From NCBI RefSeq assembly GCF_902806265.1, contig NZ_CADCVZ010000015.1:47748-111747 (forward strand): a stretch of 64,000 nucleotides of DNA, written 5' to 3'. The stretch comes from an uncultured Sphingomonas sp. (GTDB lineage: Bacteria; Pseudomonadota; Alphaproteobacteria; Sphingomonadales; Sphingomonadaceae). The position numbers and the translations under genes are program-made. The notes under the pieces are model-generated. The model was not told the origin of the DNA, ran no database searches, and saw only the letters and a program-made list of their open reading frames with translations. Shown here piece by piece: positions 52,034 through 61,480 of the stretch (its first letter is position 1; each line of letters opens with the position of its first letter).

Positions 52034-53473
52034 ATGGACGCACAGACTCGCTACGACGCCGACCTCCAGCTGTTCATCGACGGTGCCTGGCGCTCCGGCG
52101 AGGAGCGCGACGCCTTTCCGGTGGTGAACCCAGCCACGGGCGAGACCATTGCGGAGGTGCCGCTGGCGAGCACCGGCGACCTGGACGAGGCGCTGGCGGC
52201 GGCGGAGCGGGCCTGGCCCGAGTGGCGGGCGCTGGACGTGGAAAAGCGCGGGGCGATCCTTCACCGCACCGCGGACCTGCTGCGCGAGCGCGCGAAGCAC
52301 ATCGGCGCGCTGCTGACGCAGGAACAAGGCAAGCCGCTCCACGAAGCCAAGGCGGAGGTGATCGGCTCCGCACAGATGTTCGACTTCTATGCCGAGGAGG
52401 CCAAGCGCGCCTATGGCCGGGTGCTGGTGCGGCCGACCGGGCAGCGCTCCATCGTCATCCCGCAGCCGGTCGGGCCGACCGCGACCTTCACGCCGTGGAA
52501 CTTCCCGATCTACCTCCTGGCCAAGAAGGTAGCGGCGGCGCTGGCGGCGGGGTGCACGGTGATCTCCAAGCCGCCGGAGGAGACGCCGGGCTGCACGGGG
52601 GCGATGGCGCGGGCGCTGGCCGACGCTGGCATTCCTAAGGGCGTGTTCCAGCTGGTGCATGGCGTGCCCGACACGGTCTCGCGGCACCTGATCGGGTCGC
52701 GCGTCATCCGTAAGGTGAGCTTCACGGGATCGATACCCGTGGGCAAGCATCTGATGAAGCTCGCCGCCGACGGCATGAAGCGGATCACGATGGAGTTGGG
52801 CGGCCATGCACCCGTGCTGGTGTTCGACGATTGCGACCTCGACAAGACGCTCGACATGGTGGTGCCACAGAAGTTCCGGAATGCTGGCCAGGTGTGCGTG
52901 TCGCCGACGCGCTTCTATGTGCAGGAGGGGATCTACGACGCCTTTCAGCGCGGCTTCGCGGAGCGGACCCGGGCGCTGAAGGTCGGGAACGGGCTGGAGC
53001 CGGATACGCGCATGGGACCGCTCGCCAACGGGCGGCGGGTGCCGGCGATCGGGAGCCTGGTCGAGGACGCGCGGGCCAAGGGCGCCAAGGTGCTGGCCGG
53101 CGGCGAGCCGGGTGAGGGCGGCTTCTTCTTCCAGCCGACGGTGCTGGCCGACGTACCGCTGGAAGCCGAGGTCATGAACAATGAGCCCTTTGGACCGCTC
53201 GCGCTGATGCGGCCGTTCGCCAGCGACGCGGAGGCGATCGAACAGGCGAACCGGCTGCCTTACGGCCTCGCGGCGTTCCTGTTCACGGAGAACGGCCGCC
53301 GGGCGAACATTATGGGCGATGCGATCGAGGCCGGGATGGTCGGGATCAACTCGTTTGCGATCTCGGTGTCCGATGCGCCGTTCGGCGGGGTCAAGGACAG
53401 CGGCTTCGGCTCGGAGGGTGGTCCCGAAGGGCTGCAGAGCTATCAGGTGACCAAGGCCATTCATCAGGCCTGA
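52034..53473 (+). CDS. Aldehyde dehydrogenase (succinate-semialdehyde dehydrogenase-like)
   Basis: A 479-residue NAD(P)-dependent aldehyde dehydrogenase. The general-base glutamate lies in TMELGGHAPVLVF and the catalytic cysteine in FRNAGQVCVSPTRFYV; FTPWNFPIYLLAKKVAAALAAG and the C-terminal GGVKDSGFGSEGG are typical. The overall pattern is close to GabD-type succinate-semialdehyde dehydrogenases. It precedes the ATP-grasp and LLM genes on the same strand by 53 bases, so it could share their transcript. Confidence 0.92.
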   Translation: MDAQTRYDADLQLFIDGAWRSGEERDAFPVVNPATGETIAEVPLASTGDLDEALAAAERAWPEWRALDVEKRGAILHRTADLLRERAKHIGALLTQEQGKPLHEAKAEVIGSAQMFDFYAEEAKRAYGRVLVRPTGQRSIVIPQPVGPTATFTPWNFPIYLLAKKVAAALAAGCTVISKPPEETPGCTGAMARALADAGIPKGVFQLVHGVPDTVSRHLIGSRVIRKVSFTGSIPVGKHLMKLAADGMKRITMELGGHAPVLVFDDCDLDKTLDMVVPQKFRNAGQVCVSPTRFYVQEGIYDAFQRGFAERTRALKVGNGLEPDTRMGPLANGRRVPAIGSLVEDARAKGAKVLAGGEPGEGGFFFQPTVLADVPLEAEVMNNEPFGPLALMRPFASDAEAIEQANRLPYGLAAFLFTENGRRANIMGDAIEAGMVGINSFAISVSDAPFGGVKDSGFGSEGGPEGLQSYQVTKAIHQA

Positions 53474-53526
53474 CTTCTTCGACCGACGGCTGAAGCTCCG
53501 GCGGTCGCCGGAGAATGGGAGTTTGC

Positions 53527-54444
53527 GTGCCCGACCTCCTCATCCTCTACGAGCATCCCCTATGGTTCGAGCCGCTGTTCGCGGCCCTGGACCGGAGTGG
53601 CATCGACTACCAGGCGGTGCGGGTCACCGACCACCAATTCGACCTGGCGGGAGGACCGCCCGCGCCGGTGGTCTTCAACCGGGTCGCCATGTCGAGCTTC
53701 CTGCGGGAGCCGGAGCATCCGTTGTTTTATACGACCGCGCTGCTCGATCATTGGCGGCGTGGTGGCGCAACGGTGCTGAACGGGCCCGAGGTGCTGGCCA
53801 TGGACACAAGCAAGGCGCGGCAGCTGTCGCTGATCCGGAGCCTGGGTCATGCAGTGCCGGACACGCGGGTCGTACATCGCGCGGCGGACTTGGCGGCGGC
53901 GAGTGAGGGCATGGCTTGGCCGCTGCTGGTCAAGGCGAACATCGGCGGGTCGGGCGCGGGGATCACGCGCTACGCCAGCCGCGAGGAGCTGGAGCGTTCG
54001 GTGGCCGAGGGCAGCACGCCGACCTCGATCGACCAGGTGCTGCTGCTGCAGGACTATGTGCCGCCGCGCGGGGGCACGATCCTCCGGCTGGAGACGCTGG
54101 CGGGCAAGTTCCTCTACGCGCTGGAGGTGGAGAGCGGCGGCGACAGCTTCGACCTGTGTCCGGCCGACGCCTGCCTCGCGCAGCCGGGCAAGGCAGCGAT
54201 CCGCATGCAGGCGGTCGAGCCGGCTGCCGAGATCGTTAGGGTTGCCGAGGAGATCGCTCAAACGGTGGGTATGGACGTAGGCGGGGTCGAGGTGGTGATC
54301 GACGACCGCGACGGGAGCCCGCGCTTTTACGACATCAACGCCTTGTCCAATTTCGTCGCCAAGCCGCTGGAGGTGCTTGGCTGGGACCCGCACGACCGGC
54401 TGGTCGATTACCTGCAATCTGTCATCGCGAAGGTGCAAGCATGA
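53527..54444 (+). CDS. ATP-grasp ligase, RimK-like
   Basis: A 305-residue ATP-grasp enzyme (ADP-forming carboxylate-amine or -thiol ligase). After an N-terminal Rossmann-like domain, the ATP-grasp core has PLLVKANIGGSGAGITRYAS, LLLQDYVPPRGGTILRLE and the magnesium-binding end VEVVIDDRDGSPRFYDINALSNF. GTG at 53527 has GGGAG five bases upstream; an ATG at 53515 is an alternative with poorer spacing. It overlaps the LLM oxidoreductase by four bases (ATGA). The substrate is unknown. Confidence 0.82.
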   Translation: MPDLLILYEHPLWFEPLFAALDRSGIDYQAVRVTDHQFDLAGGPPAPVVFNRVAMSSFLREPEHPLFYTTALLDHWRRGGATVLNGPEVLAMDTSKARQLSLIRSLGHAVPDTRVVHRAADLAAASEGMAWPLLVKANIGGSGAGITRYASREELERSVAEGSTPTSIDQVLLLQDYVPPRGGTILRLETLAGKFLYALEVESGGDSFDLCPADACLAQPGKAAIRMQAVEPAAEIVRVAEEIAQTVGMDVGGVEVVIDDRDGSPRFYDINALSNFVAKPLEVLGWDPHDRLVDYLQSVIAKVQA

Positions 54445-55481
54445 GGTTCGGTTACTGGATGCCGGTGTTCGGCGGCTGGCTGCGCAACATCCCCGACGAG
54501 GGACCGGCCGCCACTTGGAGCCAGGTGCGCGACCTGACGCTGCGCTCGGAGGAGGCCGGCTGGGACCTGACCCTGATTGCCGAGCTGTTCCTGAACGACA
54601 TCAAGGGTGTCGAGGAGCCCGCGCTCGACGCCTGGTCGACGGCGGCGGCGTTGGCGGCGGTAACGCGCAAGCTGGAGCTGATGGTCGCGGTGCGGCCGAA
54701 CTTCCACCATCCGGCGCTGTTCGCCAAACAGGCGGCTAACATCGACCAGATCTCCGGTGGGCGGCTGTCCTTGAATGTGGTGTCGAGCTGGTGGGCGGAG
54801 GAAGCGCAGCAATACGGCTTGCAGTTCGACAGCCATGACGACCGCTATGGACGCACTGCCGAATGGCTGGCGGTGGTCGACGGGCTCTGGTCGGAGAAAC
54901 GCTTCACCTTCGAAGGCGAACGCTATCAGGTGCGCGATGCGATTTGCGAGCCCAAGCCCGCGCAGTCGCCGCGGCCGATCATCTACGCGGGCGGGGAGAG
55001 CGAGGCGGCCAAGACGCTGATCGCGCGCGATTGCGACGCCTATGTCATGCACGGCGATCCGGTGGACGCGGTTGCGCCCAAGATCGCCGACATGTCGCGA
55101 CGCCGGGAGGCGATCGGCGAGGGGCCGATGCGGTTCGGGATGGCCGCGTTCGCCATTGTGCGCGACACGGAGGAAGAAGCACAGGTCGAGCTCAAGCGGA
55201 TCACCGCCATGCCGCCGAGCCCGCCGCCGGGCTTTGCCAACTTCGATCAATGGCTGTCGGGCACGCAGCTGGAGCGCGAGCTGAAGCTGCAGGAGTATAG
55301 CGTGTCGAACCGGGGGCTCCGGCCGAACCTCGTCGGCACGCCCGAGCAGATGGCCGAGCGCATCAGGGCTTATGAAGCGGTCGGGCTGGACCTGCTGTTG
55401 CTACAGCTCAGTCCACAAGCGCAAGAGATGGACCGCTTCGCCGAGCAGGTGATCGGACCGATGCGCGCAGGCCGGATCTGA
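54441..55481 (+). CDS. LLM-class flavin-dependent monooxygenase (SsuD/SfnG-like)
   Basis: A 346-residue TIM-barrel flavoprotein of the bacterial luciferase superfamily. Features: FGYWMPVFGGWLRN, ISGGRLSLNVVSSWWAEEAQQYG, RPIIYAGGESEAAKTLIAR and LVGTPEQMAERIRAYEAVGLDLLLL. The W-W-E pattern and size resemble FMNH2-dependent alkanesulfonate or dimethylsulfone monooxygenases. ATG overlaps the stop codon of the ATP-grasp gene. No flavin reductase or sulfonate transporter is adjacent. Confidence 0.88.
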   Translation: MRFGYWMPVFGGWLRNIPDEGPAATWSQVRDLTLRSEEAGWDLTLIAELFLNDIKGVEEPALDAWSTAAALAAVTRKLELMVAVRPNFHHPALFAKQAANIDQISGGRLSLNVVSSWWAEEAQQYGLQFDSHDDRYGRTAEWLAVVDGLWSEKRFTFEGERYQVRDAICEPKPAQSPRPIIYAGGESEAAKTLIARDCDAYVMHGDPVDAVAPKIADMSRRREAIGEGPMRFGMAAFAIVRDTEEEAQVELKRITAMPPSPPPGFANFDQWLSGTQLERELKLQEYSVSNRGLRPNLVGTPEQMAERIRAYEAVGLDLLLLQLSPQAQEMDRFAEQVIGPMRAGRI

Positions 55482-55484
55482 GTC

Positions 55485-56078
55485 TCAGGGCTCGGGCGGC
55501 AGGCTGGTAGCCTCGCGCTCGCAGTTGCCGACCTCCAGCAGGTAGAAGCCGGTGGTCAGCAGGCTCGCGGCGAGGAACCAGGCGAAGCTGGCGATAATGT
55601 CGGGGGTCGGGCCGAACAGCGTCACGACCAGCGTCGCGATCGACAGGCCGAGCAGCAGCAGCAGCCCAAGCAGCAGGTCTGTCGCAGCCGAGATCAGGCT
55701 CCAGCGCCGCGGTCCTCCTTCCGCGCGCAAGCCGGCGATGCCGACGGTGATCGCACGGGCGAGCAGCCAAGCGGCGATCACATAAGCGGTGGGGAGCAGC
55801 GACGTTTCCGGCCGCAGCACGAACAGCACGCCCGCCAAGATCGTTACTGCGCCCGCAGCCATGGAGGGAAGGCGGGCCGCATTGCGCAGGGTGCCGGCCA
55901 TCAGCTCGGCCACGCCTGCCGCGAGCAGGATGCCGCCGACCAGCATCGCGCCCGACCTTCGTTCCAGCAGCGGCAGGGCTGCGGTACCTGCCGCGAGCAG
56001 CAGGATCAGCCAGCCCGCGAGCAGCAGCGCCTGGTAGCGCTGGGTGCGGAAACGGGTTCGGACCACGGGCGCGTTCAT
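55485..56078 (-). CDS. HdeD-like (DUF308) membrane protein
   Basis: A 197-residue inner-membrane protein with six predicted hydrophobic segments, starting at residue 17 (LLLAGWLILLLAAGTAALPLL). The arrangement LLVGGILLAAGVAELM, ILAGVLFVLRP and VIAAWLLARAITVGIAGL fits the HdeD/DUF308 family, linked to acid or stress tolerance in some bacteria. ATG at 56078 is chosen; the upstream extension lies opposite the rpsA leader. It ends only three bases from the LLM gene stop codon, tail to tail. Confidence 0.82.
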   Translation of the reverse strand: MNAPVVRTRFRTQRYQALLLAGWLILLLAAGTAALPLLERRSGAMLVGGILLAAGVAELMAGTLRNAARLPSMAAGAVTILAGVLFVLRPETSLLPTAYVIAAWLLARAITVGIAGLRAEGGPRRWSLISAATDLLLGLLLLLGLSIATLVVTLFGPTPDIIASFAWFLAASLLTTGFYLLEVGNCEREATSLPPEP

Positions 56079-56441
56079 TGCCGGCGTGCTTACCAGAAAA
56101 TGGCGGGGTTCGTCATCCTTGCGGTGCCGATCATGGGCTTCCGCTTGCTCCGTGGAGGCTTCTCGGCTAAGGCGCGCGTCGTCCAGCGGGCAGGAGCTTC
56201 CCGCGGGCAAGCTCGTCTTTTCGGCGCGCGTGAAGCCACGGGCAACCCAAGAGGTCCCGTGCCGCACGCGCTGTTCGCGCTGAACGGCAGCTGCCCGGAG
56301 CTCACATCTGCGAGGACGCTTCGTTCCGGCATGGGGCCGGCGGGGCAGGACTTAGGGTTGCCAGGTCCGCCAGATGGAAAGCCGACCAACAGCGGTCCGG
56401 CTGGCGGCACACGACCAGAGATACGAGAGACACGAAAACTT
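56079..56441 (+). other. Gene-free 363-base region upstream of rpsA
   Basis: No convincing gene lies here: the only long frame is the in-frame extension of rpsA, whose translation is unlike any ribosomal protein. The region must hold the rpsA promoter and a leader. S1 commonly controls its own translation through structured, poorly ribosome-binding leaders; the weak site before the rpsA ATG agrees with that, but no specific element was identified. Confidence 0.5.
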
Positions 56442-58148
56442 ATGGCCACTGCGGCTTTTCCGACCCGCGACGATTTCGCGGCACTCCTCAACGAACAGCT
56501 TGGCGGCGAGAACGAGGCCTTTGAAGGACGCGTCGTCAAGGGCACCGTCACCGGGATCGAGAACGACCTTGCGGTGATCGACGTCGGCCTCAAGAGCGAG
56601 GGACGCGTTCCGCTGCGCGAGTTCGCCGCGCCGGGTCAGAAGGCGGAGCTCAAGGTCGGCGACCAAGTCGAGGTTTATGTCGATCGGGTGGAGAACGCCA
56701 ATGGCGAAGCCATGCTCAGCCGCGACCGCGCGCGCCGCGAAGCCGCGTGGGACACGCTTGAAAAGGAGTTCGAGTCCGGCAACCGCGTCGAGGGCGTGAT
56801 CTTCGGGCGGGTCAAGGGCGGCTTCACCGTCGACCTGGGCGGCGCCGTCGCCTTTCTGCCGGGCAGCCAGGTCGATATTCGCCCCGTCCGCGACGTGCAG
56901 CCGCTGATGGACATTCCCCAGCCGTTCCAGGTCCTCAAAATGGATCGCCGCCGTGGCAACATCGTGGTTTCGCGCCGCGCGATCTTGGAAGAAACCCGCG
57001 CCGAGCAGCGCAGCGGCCTCATCCAGACGCTGGCCGAGGGTCAGGTGATCGAGGGCATGGTCAAGAACATCACCGACTATGGCGCGTTCGTGGACCTGGG
57101 CGGGATCGACGGCCTGCTGCACGTTACCGACATCAGCTACAAGCGGGTCAACCACCCGAACGAGGTCATCAACATCGGTGACACGGTGCGCGTGCAGATC
57201 ATCCGCATCAACCGCGAGACCCAGCGCATCAGCCTGGGCATGAAGCAGCTGGAGAGCGACCCGTGGGAGGGCGCCGCGGCCAAGTATCCGATCGAGGGCG
57301 TGTTCCGCGGCCGCGTGACCAACATCACCGAATATGGCGCGTTCGTCGAACTCGAGCCGGGCATCGAGGGCCTGGTCCACGTGTCGGAGATGAGCTGGAC
57401 CAAGAAGAATGTCCATCCAGGCAAGATCGTCAGCACCAGCCAGGAAGTCGACGTCAAGGTCCTGGAGGTCGATCAGGAGAAACGCCGGATCAGCCTTGGC
57501 CTGAAGCAGGCCCAGTCCAACCCGTGGGCGGACTTCGCCGACAAGCATCCGGTCGGCTCCACCGTTGAGGGCGAAGTCAAGAACGCCACCGAGTTCGGGC
57601 TGTTCATCGGCTTGGACGGGGATGTCGACGGCATGGTCCACATGTCGGACATCGCCTGGGGCGTATCCGGCGAGGATGCGCTTGGGCTGCATCACAAGGG
57701 TGAGCGGGTTCAGGCGCAGGTGCTCGACGTCGATGTGGAGAAGGAGCGCATCAGCCTTGGCATGAAGCAGCTGGAGCGCGGCGGCGTGTCGGCCGGCGGT
57801 GCTTCCGGCGGCGCCAGCAAGGGCGAGGTCGTTACGGTCACCGTGCTCGAGGTTCGCGACGGCGGGCTGGAGGTCCAGGTCGGCGACGACGGTCCGACCG
57901 GCTTCCTCAAGCGTACCGACCTAGGCCGCGACCGCGACGAGCAGCGGCCGGAGCGCTTCCAGGTCGGGCAGAAGTTCGATGCCATGGTGATCGGCACCGA
58001 TCGGTCCAAGAAGCCGAACTTCTCCATCAAGGCGATGCAGATCGCCGAGGAAAAGCAGGCGGTCGCGCAATATGGTTCGTCCGACAGCGGCGCTTCGCTG
58101 GGCGACATCCTGGGTGCGGCGCTCAAGGAAGCGGGCACCAAGAAGTAG
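56442..58148 (+). CDS. rpsA: 30S ribosomal protein S1
   Basis: A 568-residue RNA-binding ribosomal protein with six S1 (OB-fold) repeats. Repeat 1 begins at VVKGTVTGIENDLAVIDVGLKSEG and repeats 3-6 carry the clear pattern MVKNITDYGAFVDLGGIDGLLH, RVTNITEYGAFVELE and EVKNATEFGLFIG. ATG at 56442 (MATAAFPTRDDFAALL) is the usual start. The Shine-Dalgarno sequence is weak, which is common for S1 genes. ihfB follows, as in other proteobacteria, but cmk, the normal upstream neighbour, is elsewhere. Confidence 0.98.
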   Translation: MATAAFPTRDDFAALLNEQLGGENEAFEGRVVKGTVTGIENDLAVIDVGLKSEGRVPLREFAAPGQKAELKVGDQVEVYVDRVENANGEAMLSRDRARREAAWDTLEKEFESGNRVEGVIFGRVKGGFTVDLGGAVAFLPGSQVDIRPVRDVQPLMDIPQPFQVLKMDRRRGNIVVSRRAILEETRAEQRSGLIQTLAEGQVIEGMVKNITDYGAFVDLGGIDGLLHVTDISYKRVNHPNEVINIGDTVRVQIIRINRETQRISLGMKQLESDPWEGAAAKYPIEGVFRGRVTNITEYGAFVELEPGIEGLVHVSEMSWTKKNVHPGKIVSTSQEVDVKVLEVDQEKRRISLGLKQAQSNPWADFADKHPVGSTVEGEVKNATEFGLFIGLDGDVDGMVHMSDIAWGVSGEDALGLHHKGERVQAQVLDVDVEKERISLGMKQLERGGVSAGGASGGASKGEVVTVTVLEVRDGGLEVQVGDDGPTGFLKRTDLGRDRDEQRPERFQVGQKFDAMVIGTDRSKKPNFSIKAMQIAEEKQAVAQYGSSDSGASLGDILGAALKEAGTKK

Positions 58149-58158
58149 GCCGGGGAAC

Positions 58159-58183
58159 GGGAGCGCCGCATCGGCGCGCTCCC
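58159..58183 (+). terminator. Hairpin after rpsA
   Basis: GGGAGCGC and GCGCTCCC form an 8-bp stem with a 9-nt loop ten bases after the rpsA stop codon. No T-run follows, so it may be a 3'-end stabiliser or weak terminator. Confidence 0.4.
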
Positions 58184-58287
58184 CCTGTCCCGGCGGTGGC
58201 AGAGGTCCGCTTGCGCTTGCGGCGGACTTCTGACAGCTTGGGATCGGGGTACAGCGTTTTACGGCCAATCAGTTGGGGACAGGCGGG

Positions 58288-58593
58288 ATGATCCGGTCGG
58301 AACTGGTGCACAAGCTTTGCGGCGACTTTCCGGACCTCACGCAGCGTGAGGTGGAGAGCGTCGTTTCGGCGATCTTCGACACCATCACCGAGCAGCTGGC
58401 GCAGGGTGGCCGGGTGGAGCTCCGCGGCTTCGGCGCTTTTTCGACGCGTGGCCGCGATGCCCGGGTCGGCCGCAATCCGCGCACCGGCGCCAGCGTTGAA
58501 GTGGATGCCAAGCGCGTGCCCTACTTCAAGCCGGGCAAGGAGATGCGCGAGCGGCTGAACCTTTCGGAGATGACCGAAGAGGTCGCCGACTAG
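58288..58593 (+). CDS. ihfB: Integration host factor subunit beta
   Basis: A 101-residue DNA-bending protein of the HU/IHF family. The N-terminal helices ([26 protein letters not shown]) are followed by the beta arm with [18 protein letters not shown], whose proline intercalates in DNA, and the C-terminal [18 protein letters not shown] at 58288 is preferred over the start five codons earlier. It is 139 bases downstream of rpsA. IhfA would be encoded elsewhere. Confidence 0.96.
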   Translation: MIRSELVHKLCGDFPDLTQREVESVVSAIFDTITEQLAQGGRVELRGFGAFSTRGRDARVGRNPRTGASVEVDAKRVPYFKPGKEMRERLNLSEMTEEVAD

Positions 58594-58604
58594 CTGTCGC
58601 GGGG

Positions 58605-58689
58605 CGTCACCCCAGCGGAGGGTGGGGTCCAGAAGACATCAGCCACGTCGCTGATCCGCGCCTGAATGCCAGCCCGCGCTGGGATGACG
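58605..58689. repeat. REP-like inverted repeat pair
   Basis: A left arm CGTCACCCCAGCGGAGGGTG-GGGTCC and a right arm ending GCGCTGGGATGACG lie 33 bases apart as imperfect inverted copies, between ihfB and tRNA-Leu. Same dispersed family as those at 16778 and 49851. Confidence 0.65.
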
Positions 58690-58735
58690 AAGGATGCTTG
58701 ACCGGCCGTCCGCTCGGCCCAACAAGCCGGCCTGT

Positions 58736-58817
58736 GCGGACGTGGCGGAATGGTAGACGCTGGAGACTTAAAATCTTCTGCCCCTTGGGCGTGCGGGTTC
58801 GAGTCCCGCCGTCCGCA
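58736..58817 (+). tRNA. tRNA-Leu (anticodon TAA)
   Basis: An 82-nt class II tRNA with acceptor stem GCGGACG/CGTCCGC, anticodon loop CTTAAAA (anticodon TAA), a long variable arm as expected for tRNA-Leu, T loop TTCGAGT and discriminator A. The CCA end is not encoded. A TTGACCG sequence at 58698 may be its -35 element, but no good -10 was found. Confidence 0.93.
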
Positions 58818-58838
58818 CTCGCAGCTTGGTGCCGAGCG

Positions 58839-59837
58839 CTAGGCTGAAACCAGCTCGCGCGCCGGCACCGATTCGCGCAGGAGCTGGTAGGAGCGGACCC
58901 GCGCGGAATGATCGTGAATCTGCGCCGTCACCATCAGCTCGTCGGCGCCTGTTCGTTCCACGAAATTCTCCACCCGGCTCCGGACGGTTGCAACGCTGCC
59001 GATTGCCGAGCAGGCGAGCACATGGTCGAGCGTCGCGCGGGCGTGCAGCGGCAGGCTGTCGAGGTAGCCCGGCCTGGTCGGCGGGAGCTTGCCGGGCTGG
59101 CCCGAGCGCAGGTTGACGAACGCCTGCTGGATGGAGGTGGCCAGCAGCTCAGCCTCTTCGTCGGTGTCGGCGGCGATGCAGTTGAAGCCCAGCATGACAT
59201 AGGGCCGTGCAAGCTGTTCCGATGGCTGGAACCGCTCGCGGTAGATGCGGATCGCATCATCCAGCTGCGCCGGCGCAAAATGGGACGCGAAGGCGTAGGG
59301 CAAGCCCAGGGTGGCGGCCAACTGGGCCCCGAACAGGCTGGAGCCGAGGATCCAGATAGGGATGTGGAGGCCTTCGCCGGGAATCGCTCGAACCCGGCCG
59401 TTCTCACCTGCGAAGTAGCCCATGAGCTCGACCACGTCGCGCGGGAACTGGTTCTCGTCCGACTGGAGGCTGCGGCGGAGCGCATAAGCGGTCGCCCCGT
59501 CGGTGCCCGGCGCCCGGCCGAGGCCCAGGTCCACGCGCCCCGGGTAGAGCGACGCCAGCGTGCCGAACTGCTCCGCGATCGTCAGCGGTGCGTGGTTGGG
59601 CAGCATGATGCCGCCGGCGCCGATGCGGATGGACGACGTGTGCGCGCCGACAAAGGCCAGGGCGACGGCGGTAGCGGCGCTGGCGATCCCGGGCATGCCA
59701 TGATGTTCCGCCATCCAGAAGCGGTTGTAACCGAACCGCTCCGCCGCCTGCGCCAGATCGGCGGAGTTGCGGAGCGCCTGCGCGGCGTCCTCGCCCTCCG
59801 GGACCGGGGCGAGATCGAGGATGGAAAGCGGGACCAT
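58839..59837 (-). CDS. LLM-class flavin-dependent oxidoreductase (YhbW-like)
   Basis: A 332-residue luciferase-like flavoprotein. Typical segments are [62 protein letters not shown] and [28 protein letters not shown]. This is the YhbW/MsnO8-like group whose substrates are mostly unknown. It differs clearly from the SsuD-like paralogue at 54441. It converges on tRNA-Leu. Confidence 0.93.
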   Translation of the reverse strand: MVPLSILDLAPVPEGEDAAQALRNSADLAQAAERFGYNRFWMAEHHGMPGIASAATAVALAFVGAHTSSIRIGAGGIMLPNHAPLTIAEQFGTLASLYPGRVDLGLGRAPGTDGATAYALRRSLQSDENQFPRDVVELMGYFAGENGRVRAIPGEGLHIPIWILGSSLFGAQLAATLGLPYAFASHFAPAQLDDAIRIYRERFQPSEQLARPYVMLGFNCIAADTDEEAELLATSIQQAFVNLRSGQPGKLPPTRPGYLDSLPLHARATLDHVLACSAIGSVATVRSRVENFVERTGADELMVTAQIHDHSARVRSYQLLRESVPARELVSA

Positions 59838-59945
59838 CGTCCTAAGCTGGGGTGGGGCAGGCCCCGTTCAACCAGCCGTGGCTGCTTGCACGGTGTCGAT
59901 TGTCGCGAGGCTCGCGAAGCTGTGAAATCCCGGCTTGGGACATAG

Positions 59946-59970
59946 GGACCGCTGCGGGCGAGCTGGCGTT
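59946..59970 (+). promoter_or_regulatory. Possible EcfG-type promoter
   Basis: GGACC is followed after 16 bases by CGTT, one mismatch from the EcfG consensus GGAAC-N16/17-CGTT. It lies 36 bases before the ATG at 60007. Confidence 0.3.
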
Positions 59971-60006
59971 TTGAAGATGGTAAACACCGCGTTAGGACTT
60001 TCGCTC

Positions 60007-60162
60007 ATGCGCCGCCGCTTTGCTTCCGTCCCCTCACCGCAGACCGCACCCGAAATGGGGATCGCCGACGGGCGGATGGAGGAAGGCTGGACCGGCAACC
60101 TCAAGCTGTTCGGCCTGACTTACGCGGCGGGGTTCCTGTTCGTCAGCCTGCTGATTGTCTGA
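60007..60162 (+). CDS. Small single-pass membrane protein, hypothetical
   Basis: A 51-residue peptide: a basic N-terminus (MRRRFASVPSP), an acidic middle (DGRMEEGWTGN) and a C-terminal membrane helix LFGLTYAAGFLFVSLLIV. The ATG at 60007 has AGGA nine bases upstream and lies at a suitable distance from the possible stress promoter; an in-frame ATG at 59977 is an alternative. Its end overlaps the MFS gene by 20 bases. No family recognised. Confidence 0.5.
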   Translation: MRRRFASVPSPQTAPEMGIADGRMEEGWTGNLKLFGLTYAAGFLFVSLLIV

Positions 60163-61480
60163 CGGAGTGACCGCAGGCGAGGTGGAGCTTCCAGCCTAGC
60201 CAGGCCGACACGACGGTGCCGACCGCCACCAGCAGCAGGGTGCCGGCCACCGATACGCCCAGTTGCACCAGCGCCGTCAGCAGCAGGGTCGCACCGACCA
60301 TTGCGCCGGCGTTGACGATGTTGTTGGCCGCCACCGTGCGCGCCGTTTCGGACTTAGGGACGGTGGTGGTGAGGAAAGCGTAGAGCGGCACCACGAACAT
60401 CCCGCCCGCGACGGCGACCCCGAACAGGTCGACTACCACCAGCCACGCCCAGCGGTTGTCGAGGAAGCCGCGGAGGTCGAGCAGCTGCGATGATGGCGGC
60501 CAGCTCCGGCTGAGCAGGAAGAGGCCGAGCACGAACAGCCCCATGACCAGCGCCGATGCGGGCGCGAAGCGGGCCGACACGTCGCCCCTAAGCAGGCGGT
60601 TGATAGCGACGGAGCCGACCGCGACGCCGACCGAGAACACCGCCAGAAACAGGGTAGCGACGCTCTGGTCGCCCGAAAAGACGTTTTTGACGAGGGGCGG
60701 GAACTGGGCGGCGAGCACGGCGCCCATCGCCCAGAAGAAGCTGATCGCCATGATCGCCATGAACAGGCGCGGGATGTGCATGGTGGCTTTGATCAGGCGG
60801 ACGGATGCGCGAAGGATGTGCCAGTCCATCCCGGGCTCGGGAAACTCGGGATCGTCCGGCACGTCCGACGGCGGGGCCGGGGGAACGAACTGTCCGGCGA
60901 CTCGCCCGATGATCGCCACCAGCAGCACCGCCGCTGCTGCCCATTCGGCATGGTAGCTGCCGTTCGGCCGTTGCAGCACCAGCAGGCCGCCGAGGATCGT
61001 TCCGCCGAGAATGCCGATGTAGGTGCCCGCTTCCACCAGGCCGGTGCCCGCCAACACCTCGTCCTCGCGCAGGTGCTGGGGCAGGATCGCGTATTTGATC
61101 GGCCCAAAGAAGGTCGAATGAACGCCCATGGCGGTAAGCGCGGCGAGCAGCAGCGGGATGTTGTGCAGCAGCAGCCCGGCCGCTCCGAACACCATGATGG
61201 CGATCTCTGCGGTCTTCACCAGGCGGATGATCCGCGCCTTGTCGATCGCGTCGGCGAGCTGGCCGGCCAGCGCCGACAAGAGGAAGAAGGGCAGGATGAA
61301 CAGACCACCGGCGACCGCGCTGAAGGTCGCTTCCTGCTCGGCGCTGCGATAAATGCCGTAAATCACCAGCAGCACCATGGCGGTGCGAAACAGGTTGTCG
61401 TTGAACGCGCCCAGGAACTGGGTGACGAAGATCGGCAGGAATCGGCGGCGGAGCAGCAGTCTGGACGAGGCTTCGGTCAA
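60143..61480 (-). CDS. MFS transporter, LplT/lysophospholipid-type
   Basis: A 445-residue major facilitator protein with about 12 membrane segments. The N-terminal motif FVTQFLGAFNDNLFRTAMVLL is diagnostic for the LplT-like branch (lysophospholipid flippases), and LADAIDKARIIRLVKTAEI is the loop 2-3 motif. In some genomes this transporter is fused with acyltransferase domains; here it stands alone. TTG at 61480 with AAGGG eight bases upstream is the likely start. It is divergent from pgsA, another phospholipid gene. Confidence 0.87.
   Translation of the reverse strand: MTEASSRLLLRRRFLPIFVTQFLGAFNDNLFRTAMVLLVIYGIYRSAEQEATFSAVAGGLFILPFFLLSALAGQLADAIDKARIIRLVKTAEIAIMVFGAAGLLLHNIPLLLAALTAMGVHSTFFGPIKYAILPQHLREDEVLAGTGLVEAGTYIGILGGTILGGLLVLQRPNGSYHAEWAAAAVLLVAIIGRVAGQFVPPAPPSDVPDDPEFPEPGMDWHILRASVRLIKATMHIPRLFMAIMAISFFWAMGAVLAAQFPPLVKNVFSGDQSVATLFLAVFSVGVAVGSVAINRLLRGDVSARFAPASALVMGLFVLGLFLLSRSWPPSSQLLDLRGFLDNRWAWLVVVDLFGVAVAGGMFVVPLYAFLTTTVPKSETARTVAANNIVNAGAMVGATLLLTALVQLGVSVAGTLLLVAVGTVVSAWLGWKLHLACGHSVRQSAG

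Noticed and set aside
56100..56441. In-frame N-terminal extension of rpsA
   Set aside because: Its translation is unlike ribosomal protein S1, and the canonical start is the ATG at 56442.
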